Positions 9,138 through 16,328 of a stretch of DNA of 64,000 bases are shown in pieces. The notes beneath the pieces were generated by a model. The model saw only the letters and a program-made list of their open reading frames with translations. It was not told the origin of the DNA and did not search any database. Numbering within the stretch: the first letter of the stretch is position 1; every line of letters starts with the position of its first letter. A program made the position numbers and the translations under genes. This DNA comes from Geodermatophilus sabuli. Lineage in GTDB: Bacteria > Actinomycetota > Actinomycetes > Mycobacteriales > Geodermatophilaceae. The stretch is from the NCBI RefSeq assembly GCF_010686765.1, contig NZ_JAAGWF010000004.1, positions 98,725 to 162,724 on the forward strand. Reading direction: 5' to 3'.

Positions 9138-9985
9138 GCACCGCGGACGTCACCGTCGTCGTCATGAGCCGCAACCGGCGGGAGGACCTGCTCGACTCGC
9201 TGCCGCGTCACGAGGCGCCGGTCGTGCTGGTGGACAACGCCTCCACCGACGGCACGGTGGACGCCGTCCGGACGGCGCTGCCGCACGTGACCGTGCTGCC
9301 CATGGGGCGCAACGAGGGGGCGAACGCCCGCACCGTCGGCGTCCGGCACGCCCGGACGCCGTTCGTCGCGTTCGCCGACGACGACTCCTGGTGGGCGCCC
9401 GGCGACCTCGCACGGGCCGCCGGGATCATGCGCGCGCACCCGCGGCTGGCGGTGCTCAACGCCCGCATCCTCGTCGGTCCCGAGGAGCGGCTGGACCCCG
9501 TGTGCACGGAGATGGCCGACAGCCCGCTGGGCACGCCGCCGGACCTGCCCGGTCCCGCCCTGCTCGGGTTCGTCGCCTGTGGCGCGATGGTGCGCCGCGA
9601 CGCGTTCCTGGCCGTGGGTGGCTTCGACACGGTGGTGCGCTTCCCCGGCGAGGAGGAGCGGCTGGCCCTCGACCTGGCCACCGCGGGCTGGGGCATGGCC
9701 TACGTCGACGAGGTCACCGTCCACCACCACCCGTCGGTGCACCGGCACGCCCCCGCGCGCCGCCGGACGGCGATCTCGCGGAGCAAGGTGCTCACCGCGC
9801 TCATGCGCCATCCCGTCCCCGAGGTGGGCCGGGTCGTGGTCAGCGCGCTCCGCACCGGGGGGCCCGAACGGGAGGGGTTGGTGCGGGCACTGCCCGACGT
9901 ACCCGCCGCCCTCCGCCGGCGCCGGCCCATCCCGGCCGCCGTCCGCGCCGACGTCCGGCTGCTGGCCGCGGAGCCCGACGCATGA
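9134..9985 (+). CDS. Glycosyltransferase family 2 (first of a tandem pair)
   Basis: A 283-residue GT-A enzyme. The nucleotide-binding start VTVVVMSRNRRED and VLVDNASTDGTV are typical, with the metal-binding acidic motif in FVAFADDDSWW and the acceptor-side region GFDTVVRFPGEEERLALDL. There is no membrane span, so it is probably cytosolic or peripheral. The GTG start overlaps the previous stop, and the stop overlaps the next start (ATGA). It is clearly a paralogue of the following gene. Confidence 0.92.
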   Translation: MSTADVTVVVMSRNRREDLLDSLPRHEAPVVLVDNASTDGTVDAVRTALPHVTVLPMGRNEGANARTVGVRHARTPFVAFADDDSWWAPGDLARAAGIMRAHPRLAVLNARILVGPEERLDPVCTEMADSPLGTPPDLPGPALLGFVACGAMVRRDAFLAVGGFDTVVRFPGEEERLALDLATAGWGMAYVDEVTVHHHPSVHRHAPARRRTAISRSKVLTALMRHPVPEVGRVVVSALRTGGPEREGLVRALPDVPAALRRRRPIPAAVRADVRLLAAEPDA

Positions 9986-10920
9986 CGGCGACCGAGGCAC
10001 GGCCGGACACCCTGCAGGGGGGCCGGCCGGACCCGCGGGTGGCCGTCGTCGTCATCACCCACCAGCGCCGCGACGAGGTGCTGCTGGCGCTGTCCCGGCT
10101 CCGGGCGCTGCCCGAGCAGCCGCACGTGGTCGTCGTGGACAACGGCTCCACCGACGGGACGGCGGCGGCGATCGCCGAGCGCTTCCCCGAGGTCGAGCTC
10201 GTCGCCAGCCCGGAGAACCTCGGCGCGATCGGCCGCAACGTGGGCGTGGCCCGGGTGGACACCCCCTACGTGGCCTTCTGCGACGACGACACGTGGTGGG
10301 ACCCGGGGTCGCTGCGCATCGCCGCCGACGTCCTCGACACCCACCCCCGGCTGGCCGTGCTGACCGCCCGGATCCTGGTCGAGCCCGCCGGGACCGAGGA
10401 CCCGATCGTCCCGGAGCTGCGCGACTCGCCGGTCCAGGGTGCCGACTGGCTGCCCGGCCCGGCGCTGGGCTCCTTCCTCGCCGGCGCCTCCGTCCTGCGG
10501 CGGGAGGCGTTCGTCGAGGTCGGCGGCTTCTCCGAGCGGCTGTGGCTGGGCGGTGAGGAGGAGCTGATGGCCGGCGACCTCGCGGCCGCCGGCTGGGAGC
10601 TGTGCTACCTGCCGCAGCTGACCGTGCACCACCAGGCCAGCACCGCCCGCGATCCGCACAAGCGCCGCCGCGACGGCATCCGGAACACCCTGTGGACGAC
10701 GTGGCTGCGGCGGCCGCTGCGGCCGGCGGCGCGCCGCACCCTGCACCTGGTGCGCACGGTGCCCCGCGACCGGCTGAGCGTGCTCGGCGTCCTCGACGCG
10801 GTGCGCGGGCTGCCGTGGGTGCTCCGCGAGCGGCGGGTGCTGCCCCCGCACGCCGAGGCCCGGTTCGCCGCGCTGGAGGAGGCCCAGCGCACCTCGACCG
10901 CCCGCCGCTACGTCAGCTGA
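9982..10920 (+). CDS. Glycosyltransferase family 2 (second of a tandem pair)
   Basis: A 312-residue GT-A glycosyltransferase paralogous to the gene before it: RVAVVVITHQRRDE, VVVDNGSTDGTAAA, FCDDDTWWDPGSL and GGFSERLWLGGEEELM align motif for motif. It has a slightly longer N-terminus and a basic C-terminal tail. The ATG overlaps the upstream stop by 4 bp. The pair probably adds successive sugars or acts on two related acceptors (inference). It ends the cluster; a hairpin follows. Confidence 0.92.
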   Translation: MTATEARPDTLQGGRPDPRVAVVVITHQRRDEVLLALSRLRALPEQPHVVVVDNGSTDGTAAAIAERFPEVELVASPENLGAIGRNVGVARVDTPYVAFCDDDTWWDPGSLRIAADVLDTHPRLAVLTARILVEPAGTEDPIVPELRDSPVQGADWLPGPALGSFLAGASVLRREAFVEVGGFSERLWLGGEEELMAGDLAAAGWELCYLPQLTVHHQASTARDPHKRRRDGIRNTLWTTWLRRPLRPAARRTLHLVRTVPRDRLSVLGVLDAVRGLPWVLRERRVLPPHAEARFAALEEAQRTSTARRYVS

Positions 10921-10962
10921 CGGAGGACCTCCGTGCTCCCCACCGCTCGCAGGCTCGCGGCG

Positions 10963-10980
10963 GGCCCCTGCACGGGGGCC
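10963..10980. terminator. Hairpin between convergent genes
   Basis: Inverted repeat GGCCCC / GGGGCC with a 6-nt loop, immediately before the stop of the minus-strand zinc-finger gene and after the GT2 stop. It could end transcription from both sides. There is no T-run, as is usual in high-GC Actinobacteria. Confidence 0.45.
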
Positions 10981-10981
10981 G

Positions 10982-11314
10982 TCAGCGGGCGCAGGTGATG
11001 CAGGTGCGGGCCGCCGGCCGGGCGGCCAGCCGCTCGGGCGCGATCGGCCGCCCGCAGCTCTCGCAGACGCCGTAGTCGCCGCTCGCCCGGCGGGCCAGCG
11101 CGGCGTCGACGTCGGCCAGCCGGCGACGGGCGGCGTCGAGCAGCGCCGCGACCTGCTGGCGCTCGAAGGCGATCGTCGCGCCCTCGGGGTCGTGCTCGTC
11201 GTCGGCGTTGGACGCCCGGGACGCGGCGACGACCTCCTCGAACTCGCCCGTCAGCGCCTCGATCTGGCTCAGCACGGCCGCGCGCTCGGCGAGCAGCCGG
11301 TCCCCCTCACCCAC
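10982..11314 (-). CDS. DksA/TraR-type C4 zinc-finger protein
   Basis: A 110-residue protein: a helical N-terminal part rich in Glu/Arg/Ala (coiled-coil-like), then a zinc ribbon of the form CESC ... CITC at about residues 84-108. The ribbon sits at the C-terminus as in TraR/DksA-like proteins, which bind the secondary channel of RNA polymerase. The acidic coiled-coil tip of true DksA is not obvious, so the role is uncertain. The GTG start overlaps the upstream methyltransferase stop by 8 bp, indicating coupling. Confidence 0.85.
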   Translation of the reverse strand: MGEGDRLLAERAAVLSQIEALTGEFEEVVAASRASNADDEHDPEGATIAFERQQVAALLDAARRRLADVDAALARRASGDYGVCESCGRPIAPERLAARPAARTCITCAR

Positions 11315-11945
11315 GGCGGAGCAGCCGCAGGGAGCCGGTGCCGGGCATCTCCGTGAACTCCCCCGAGGCCAGCACCCGCGAGTAGACGCCGAAGGGGGCC
11401 TGTCCCCCGTCGGCCGGGTCGGGGAAGACGTCGTGGATGGCCAGCGTGCCGTCGACGGCCACCTTGGCGACCCAGGCGTCCTGGTCGCGCCGGGCCGACT
11501 CCTCGGTGTGGCTCCCGTCGAGGAACAGCAGGGCCAGCGGCGTCGACCACAGCGGAGCCAGCACCTCGGAGCGGGCGACGACGGCCAGCACGACGTCCTC
11601 GGCGCCGGCGTCGGCGATCGTGCGGCGGAACCGCGGCAGGGTGTCGACCAGCCCGACGGCCGGGTCGACCAGCGAGGGGTCGTGGTACTCCCAGCCCGGC
11701 TGGTGCTCCTCGGAGCCCCGGTGGTGGTCGACGGTGACCACCTGCCTGCCGGTCTCGCGGGCGGCGGCCGCCAGGTACAGCGCGGACTTGCCCATCCAGC
11801 TGCCGATCTCCAGCAGCGGGCCGGGCACGGTCACGGCGCGGGCGGCCTCGTAGAGCGCCCGGCCCTCGTCGTCGGGCATGAACCCGGGCGCGGCCCGGGC
11901 GGCGGTCAGCAAGTCGGGCGGGGGCACGGGACCAGCCTGGCTCAC
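11307..11945 (-). CDS. SAM-dependent methyltransferase (CmcI/TylF-like)
   Basis: A 212-residue class I methyltransferase fold. LLEIGSWMGKSALYLAAA is motif I, VVTVDHH the strand-2 acidic end, and LLFLDGSHTEE the metal/SAM-side motif of the CmcI/TylF-like group. The GTG at 11945 overlaps the YibE/F stop (GTGA) and is preferred over in-frame upstream starts, which would overlap that gene extensively. The substrate is unknown. It forms a coupled string with the YibE/F gene and the zinc-finger gene. Confidence 0.85.
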   Translation of the reverse strand: MSQAGPVPPPDLLTAARAAPGFMPDDEGRALYEAARAVTVPGPLLEIGSWMGKSALYLAAAARETGRQVVTVDHHRGSEEHQPGWEYHDPSLVDPAVGLVDTLPRFRRTIADAGAEDVVLAVVARSEVLAPLWSTPLALLFLDGSHTEESARRDQDAWVAKVAVDGTLAIHDVFPDPADGGQAPFGVYSRVLASGEFTEMPGTGSLRLLRRG

Positions 11946-13225
11946 CGGGCGAACCGGCTGCGCAGGGCGGTCAGCCGCCGCTCGGTGCTCGCGCCCGCCT
12001 GGGTGTCGGCGGCCTTGGCGAAGAACGCGCCGGCCGCCGTCGTCACGGGGACGGCGAGCACGAGGGCGATGGACCCGACCAGCGTCCGGATCACCTCCTC
12101 CGCCATCGCCGAGCTGGTGAGGACGACGTCCCACGGCTGGGCGTAGAGCTCGAACAGCATGAGCAACGGCAGGGAGGCGCCGGCGTAGGCGAACACGATC
12201 GTGTAGACCGTCGAGGCGATGTGGTCGCGGCCGACGGCCATCCCGCGGCGGTAGAGGTCCCGCCAGGTCATCCCCGGGTCGACCTCGTGCAACTGCCAGA
12301 TCGCCGAGGCCTGCGTGATGGTGACGTCGTTGAGTACGCCGAGCCCGGCGACGACGACCCCGGCGAGCACCAGTCCCGAGAAGTCCAGAGCCGGGTCGTA
12401 CTGCAGCAGCGTGGTGGTCTCCTCGCTGGTCAGCCCGGTCAGACGCGCGACGTCGACCGACACCGCCCCGAGGACGGCGACCAGGGCGAGGCCGAAGAGG
12501 GTCCCCACCAGCGCCGTCGTGGTCCGCGCCGAGAAGCCGTGGGCCAGGTAGAGGACGACGAACATGATCGCCGCCGAGCCGACCAAGCTGATCAGCGTGG
12601 GCGAGCTGTCGCCCAGCAGGCCCGGCAGCAGGAACTGCAGCATCACGAAGAAGGCGAACGCCAGGCCGAGGAGGGCGGCCAGCCCGCGCAGCCGGGCGAC
12701 GGCCACGGTGGCGACGGCGAAGACGACGGTCAGGACGACGATGGGGACGTCACGGTCGTAGTCGCGGAAGGAGTACCCGCCGCCTTCCTCCGCGGCCGCG
12801 TCGCGGTTCAGCACGAGCACGTCGCCCGTCTCGACACCCGCGGCGTACACCTCCGCCGGGATCTCCAGTTGCTGGAACTCCCCCGCACCTTCCCCGTCGA
12901 GCACCTCGACGACGACGATGGCGCACGTCAGCTCCTGCGCCGGCCCCCCGGCGCCGGGCAGCGAGCAGTCGAACGGCTCGACCGACGACACCCGCCCCTC
13001 GGGGTAGGTGGTACCCGGCGGGAGGAACAGCTCGGCCGCCTGCTGCGCGCGGGTCGGCTCGTCCCCCGGCCACAGGGCGACCAGGCCGATGACCGTGGCC
13101 AGCCCCACCGGGACGAGCAGCAGCAGCATCAACCACACGGCACGGCGCCGGCGGGTGCGCACCTCGGGGCTCGGCGGCGGTGCGTCCGGGTCGGGACCGT
13201 GGCTGTGGGGATGGCTGGGCGGCAC
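11942..13225 (-). CDS. YibE/F family membrane protein
   Basis: A 427-residue polytopic protein. After a Pro/His-rich cytoplasmic start comes a first span (about 30-50), an extracytoplasmic domain of roughly 110 residues, then about seven further spans. Characteristic YibE/F segments include VLNDVTITQASAIWQL and GRDHIASTVYTIVFAYAGASLP. The family is common in Gram-positives with no firmly assigned function (sometimes suggested as transport-related). The ATG start is clear. Confidence 0.9.
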   Translation of the reverse strand: MPPSHPHSHGPDPDAPPPSPEVRTRRRRAVWLMLLLLVPVGLATVIGLVALWPGDEPTRAQQAAELFLPPGTTYPEGRVSSVEPFDCSLPGAGGPAQELTCAIVVVEVLDGEGAGEFQQLEIPAEVYAAGVETGDVLVLNRDAAAEEGGGYSFRDYDRDVPIVVLTVVFAVATVAVARLRGLAALLGLAFAFFVMLQFLLPGLLGDSSPTLISLVGSAAIMFVVLYLAHGFSARTTTALVGTLFGLALVAVLGAVSVDVARLTGLTSEETTTLLQYDPALDFSGLVLAGVVVAGLGVLNDVTITQASAIWQLHEVDPGMTWRDLYRRGMAVGRDHIASTVYTIVFAYAGASLPLLMLFELYAQPWDVVLTSSAMAEEVIRTLVGSIALVLAVPVTTAAGAFFAKAADTQAGASTERRLTALRSRFAR

Positions 13226-13300
13226 CCCGTCAGGCTAGGAGTCGACCCCGCCCGGCACCGAGCCGACACCGGCACCGGCACCCGGCACCGGGACGGCGGA

Positions 13301-13702
13301 TCACCCCTCGTCGACGGGGAACCGCAGCCACAGCCCGGACAGCTGCAGGGGCCGGGCCACCGCCGGCGGCGGGTCGACCAGCACCAGTTCCACGCCCCGC
13401 GGCTGCCCCAGCTTCTGCAGCTGGACCAGCACCGCCATGCCGGCCGAGTTGAGGTAGTCGACCCCGCGGGTGTCCAGCCGCACGCGGTGCAGCGGGGTCC
13501 CGGCCAGCAGGAGGTCGGTCACGGCGCGCACGAGCGGGCGCCGCGCCTCCTCGGTCAGCTCCCCGGTGACGGTCAGGGTGGCCACGTCCCCGTCGAGGGT
13601 CGTGGCCACGTCCGGAGTCCTCCCGGTGGGTCGCGGCGGCACGGGCGCGGGCTGGGTCGTCTCGTCCACGACGTCCCACTGCCCCGCGCGGGCCCGGATC
13701 AC
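13301..13702 (-). CDS. STAS-domain protein (anti-sigma factor antagonist type)
   Basis: A small protein whose C-terminal ~95 residues form a STAS domain: ATLTVTGELTEEARRPLV, then LDTRGVDYLNSAGMAVLVQL, where the SAGM segment holds the serine that anti-sigma kinases phosphorylate in SpoIIAA-like antagonists. This suggests a role in a partner-switching sigma network, although no kinase is adjacent. The start is uncertain: GTG at 13702 is used, a TTG at 13762 or GTG at 13669 are alternatives, none with a good ribosome site. Confidence 0.82.
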   Translation of the reverse strand: MIRARAGQWDVVDETTQPAPVPPRPTGRTPDVATTLDGDVATLTVTGELTEEARRPLVRAVTDLLLAGTPLHRVRLDTRGVDYLNSAGMAVLVQLQKLGQPRGVELVLVDPPPAVARPLQLSGLWLRFPVDEG

Positions 13703-13745
13703 GCCTTGCGGCAGCCGGACCCGGAACAGTTCTCCGCGACTGATG

Positions 13746-13774
13746 TTTACACCAGCGCACAACCGAGGTAATCT
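13746..13774 (+). promoter_or_regulatory. Candidate sigma-70-type promoter for hsp20
   Basis: TTTACA at 13746-13751 and TAATCT at 13769-13774 are separated by 17 bp, an ideal housekeeping spacing, 70 bp before the Hsp20 start. Such AT-rich hexamers stand out strongly in this sequence. Confidence 0.55.
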
Positions 13775-13843
13775 GTAGTCGCCAGTTGAGGTTCATCCCT
13801 CCGGCAGCGAACAGACCGCACCGACCACAGGAGGTTGCCAGCC

Positions 13844-14341
13844 ATGGCGATGCTGACCGCCTACGACCCGTTCGCCGCCACGTCCGCCGCCTTCCGCGCG
13901 CTGGACCAGCTCACCGGCCGTTCGGGCTCGATGACCGCCCGCCCGCTCTCGGGCATGCCGATGGACGCCTACCGCGTGGGTGACAACTTCGTCGCCCACT
14001 TCGACCTGCCGGGCGTCGACCCCGGCTCGATCGACCTGTCGGTCGAGGGCACGACCCTGACCGTCACGGCCGAACGCTCGGTGCCCCAGCTGGAGAACGC
14101 CGAGTGGAGCGTCGCGGAGCGGCCCTACGGGAGCTACACCCGGCAGTTGGTGCTCGGCCGCAGCCTGGACACCGACCGGCTCGAGGCCAGCTACCACGAC
14201 GGCGTCCTGACCCTCAGCATCCCGGTCGCCGAGAAGGCGCGGGCCCGCAAGATCACCGTGACCCGTGCCGACACCCCGACATCGGTCGGGAGCCGCACCA
14301 TCGAGGGCGAGCAGTCCTCGGCCAAGGCGGTCGAGAGCTGA
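13844..14341 (+). CDS. hsp20: Hsp20/alpha-crystallin small heat shock protein
   Basis: A 165-residue ATP-independent holdase. The alpha-crystallin domain spans about residues 45-140: AYRVGDNFVAHFDLPGVDP opens it, the core ends with YHDGVLTLSIPVAEKA, the usual A-x-x-x-G-V-L-like signature. The C-terminal tail is hydrophilic. The ATG lies 9 bp after AGGAGG; a TTG 9 bp upstream would sit on the ribosome site. It is followed by a strong hairpin and a MerR-type gene that may regulate it. Confidence 0.93.
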   Translation: MAMLTAYDPFAATSAAFRALDQLTGRSGSMTARPLSGMPMDAYRVGDNFVAHFDLPGVDPGSIDLSVEGTTLTVTAERSVPQLENAEWSVAERPYGSYTRQLVLGRSLDTDRLEASYHDGVLTLSIPVAEKARARKITVTRADTPTSVGSRTIEGEQSSAKAVES

Positions 14342-14353
14342 TCGACGATCCCC

Positions 14354-14393
14354 CGCGCAGGGGCCGGGTCCGCACGGACCCGGCCCCTGCGCG
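14354..14393 (+). terminator. Perfect 19-bp stem-loop after hsp20
   Basis: Arms 14354-14372 and 14375-14393 pair perfectly over 19 bp with a 2-nt nominal loop (arm core GCAGGGGCCGGGTCC). It is placed between hsp20 and the MerR-type gene, so it probably ends or attenuates hsp20 transcription. Confidence 0.75.
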
Positions 14394-14417
14394 CATCGGG
14401 CACCACGAGGAGCCTCC

Positions 14418-14768
14418 ATGACCGACGGCACCGCAGGGAGCGACCGGCTCCGGCGCCTGGACGACCCGGACTTCCCCGCGCTCACGATGAGCCAGGCCGC
14501 CGCCCTGCTCGGGGTGCAGGCGGCCTTCCTGCGCAGCCTGGACAGCTCCGGCGTCCTACAGCCGCACCGCTCCCCCGGCGGTCACCGTCGCTACTCCCGC
14601 CACCAGCTCGCCCTGGCCGCCCGCCTGCGGGAGCTGCTCGACGACGGGCACACCCTCGCCTCCGCCGAGGTGATCCTCGGCCTGCAGGACGAGCTGGCCG
14701 ACGCCCGCGCCGACACCGAGCGGCTGCGCGCCGCGGTGGACCGGTTGCAGGCCGGCGACGAGGGGTGA
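14418..14768 (+). CDS. MerR/HspR-like helix-turn-helix regulator
   Basis: A 116-residue DNA-binding protein. The MerR-type winged helix is at about 20-65 (TMSQAAALLGVQAAFLRSLD, then PHRSPGGHRRYSRHQL), followed by a C-terminal coiled coil (DELADARADTERLRAAVDRL). Position directly after hsp20 suggests an HspR-like heat-shock regulator; no HspR inverted repeat was recognised upstream of hsp20, so this is inference. The ATG has GAGGAG nearby. Confidence 0.85.
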   Translation: MTDGTAGSDRLRRLDDPDFPALTMSQAAALLGVQAAFLRSLDSSGVLQPHRSPGGHRRYSRHQLALAARLRELLDDGHTLASAEVILGLQDELADARADTERLRAAVDRLQAGDEG

Positions 14769-14788
14769 CGCAGACCTCGCTGCACGAG

Positions 14789-14808
14789 GAACCCTAGGGG
14801 GGTATAGT
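14789..14808 (+). promoter_or_regulatory. CsoR-type copper operator overlapping a -10 element
   Basis: The sequence ACCCTAGGGGGGTAT resembles the G-tract palindrome bound by CsoR repressors (known type: TACCCnnnnnGGGTA). It overlaps TATAGT at 14803-14808, a plausible -10, about 40 bp before csoR. Repressor binding here would block the copper operon until Cu(I) is present. Confidence 0.65.
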
Positions 14809-14845
14809 TCCGGTTCGACAGCCCCCGAGCCGCCTGGAGGACCCC

Positions 14846-15139
14846 GTGGAGTCGGCCCCGCACGGCTACATCCACCGCAAGGACGACTACCTCAAGCGTC
14901 TGCGCCGGATCGAGGGCCAGGCCCGCGGACTGCAGCGGATGGTCGAGGACGAGAAGTACTGCATCGACATCCTGACCCAGGTCTCGGCCATGACGAAGGC
15001 GCTCCAGTCGGTCGCCCTCGGACTGCTCGAGGAGCACATGAGCCACTGCGTCGTCCAGGCGGCGCAGGCCGGCGGCCGCGAGGCCGACGAGAAGGTCCGC
15101 GAGGCCTCCGAGGCCATCGCCCGCCTCGTCCGATCCTGA
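14846..15139 (+). CDS. csoR: CsoR-family copper-sensing repressor
   Basis: A 97-residue all-helical DUF156 repressor. The Cu(I) ligands Cys-His-Cys are present in EKYCIDIL and EEHMSHCVV (Cys39, His64 and Cys68 by count from the GTG start, the standard spacing), so it should sense copper rather than formaldehyde or persulfide. Cu(I) binding releases DNA and allows expression of the copZ-copA genes downstream. GTG start with CTGGAGG upstream. Confidence 0.93.
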   Translation: MESAPHGYIHRKDDYLKRLRRIEGQARGLQRMVEDEKYCIDILTQVSAMTKALQSVALGLLEEHMSHCVVQAAQAGGREADEKVREASEAIARLVRS

Positions 15140-15162
15140 CCCCACCCTCCGAGGGAGCACCC

Positions 15163-15372
15163 ATGAGCACCGCCACGTACACCGTCGTCGGCATGACCTG
15201 CAGTCACTGCGTCAGCGCCGTCACCGAGGAGGTCGGCGGCCTGCCCGGCGTCACCGAGGTCGCCGTCGACCTGCCCAGCGGCGGCCTGACCGTCACCAGC
15301 GACGCCCCGGTCGACGAGGGTGCCGTGCGCGCCGCCGTCGAAGAGGCCGGCTACGAGGTCGCCGGCAGCTGA
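15163..15372 (+). CDS. copZ: Copper chaperone CopZ (heavy-metal-associated domain)
   Basis: A 69-residue single HMA domain with the Cu(I)-binding motif GMTCSHC at about residues 10-16 and the ferredoxin-like end VEEAGYEV. It would carry Cu(I) in the cytosol to CopA and to CsoR. ATG with GAGGGAG upstream, 23 bp after csoR; same operon. Confidence 0.95.
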   Translation: MSTATYTVVGMTCSHCVSAVTEEVGGLPGVTEVAVDLPSGGLTVTSDAPVDEGAVRAAVEEAGYEVAGS

Positions 15373-15410
15373 CCGCCGGTCCCACCCAGATCATCCCGAG
15401 AGGACGCCCG

Positions 15411-16328
15411 ATGAACGCCCCCGCAAGGCTCGCCGCGGTCGCCCTCGGCCTGGTCGCCGTCTTCGGCGCCGCCGTCGGCGTGGGGTCGCTGGTGGGCCCC
15501 GTCGGCACCGTCGGGACGGCCGCAGCCGCGTCCCCGGCTGAGGGACACGGGGACGACGGGCACGAGAGCGCCCCGGCCGAGCCGCCGGCCACGTCCCTGC
15601 CGGCCGGGCTCGCGGTGGCCGCCGACGGCTACACCCTCGAGCTCGGGACGCCGACCGCCCCCGCCGGGCCGGCCACCGAGGTCCGCTTCCGCGTGCTCGG
15701 CCCCGACGGAGCACCGGTGACCGCCTTCGAGGTGGCGCACGAGCAGGACCTGCACCTGGTCGCCGTCCGCCGTGACCTCAGCGGCTTCCAGCACGTGCAC
15801 CCCGAACGCGTTGAGGACGGCGTCTGGCGGGCCACGCTCGGCCTGACCCCCGGCGCGTGGCGACTGTTCGCCGACTTCGTGCCCGCCGCGGACGGCGAGA
15901 ACCGGGTGCTGGGCGCCGACCTGTCCGTGCCCGGCGGTTACGCCCCCGAGCCGCTGCCCGCGCCGTCGGCGGTCGCGGAGGTGGACGGCTACACCGTCGT
16001 CCTGACCGGGGACCTGGTGCCGGGCCGGGAGTCGGAGCTGACGCTGAGCGTCAGCCGCGACGGCCGCCCGGTCACCGACCTGCAGCCCTACCTCGGCAGC
16101 TACGGGCACCTCGTCGTGCTGCGCAGCGGCGACCTGGGCTATCTGCACGTGCACCCCGCCGACGGGCCGGCCGGTGCGGCGCCCGCGCCCGGGCCGCACG
16201 TCGGCGTGCTCACCACCGCGCCCACCGCCGGCACCTACCGGGTCTTCCTGGACTTCCGCCACGGCGACGCCGTGCACACCGCCGCGTTCACCGTGACCAC
16301 CACTGCGCCCGAGGAGGCCGGCTCGTGA
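15411..16328 (+). CDS. Secreted or anchored His-rich protein of the copper operon
   Basis: A 305-residue protein with a hydrophobic N-terminal signal/anchor (about residues 6-40, ending [10 protein letters not shown]), then a His/Asp stretch ([10 protein letters not shown]) and two related beta-sandwich-like halves. Both halves contain similar histidine motifs: [22 protein letters not shown] and [18 protein letters not shown]. The repeat of HLV(A/V)(V/L)R...(F/Y)xHVHP suggests internal duplication and metal-binding sites. Placement between copZ and copA implies handling of copper outside the membrane (inference). Its last 4 bp overlap the copA start. Confidence 0.8.
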   Translation: MNAPARLAAVALGLVAVFGAAVGVGSLVGPVGTVGTAAAASPAEGHGDDGHESAPAEPPATSLPAGLAVAADGYTLELGTPTAPAGPATEVRFRVLGPDGAPVTAFEVAHEQDLHLVAVRRDLSGFQHVHPERVEDGVWRATLGLTPGAWRLFADFVPAADGENRVLGADLSVPGGYAPEPLPAPSAVAEVDGYTVVLTGDLVPGRESELTLSVSRDGRPVTDLQPYLGSYGHLVVLRSGDLGYLHVHPADGPAGAAPAPGPHVGVLTTAPTAGTYRVFLDFRHGDAVHTAAFTVTTTAPEEAGS

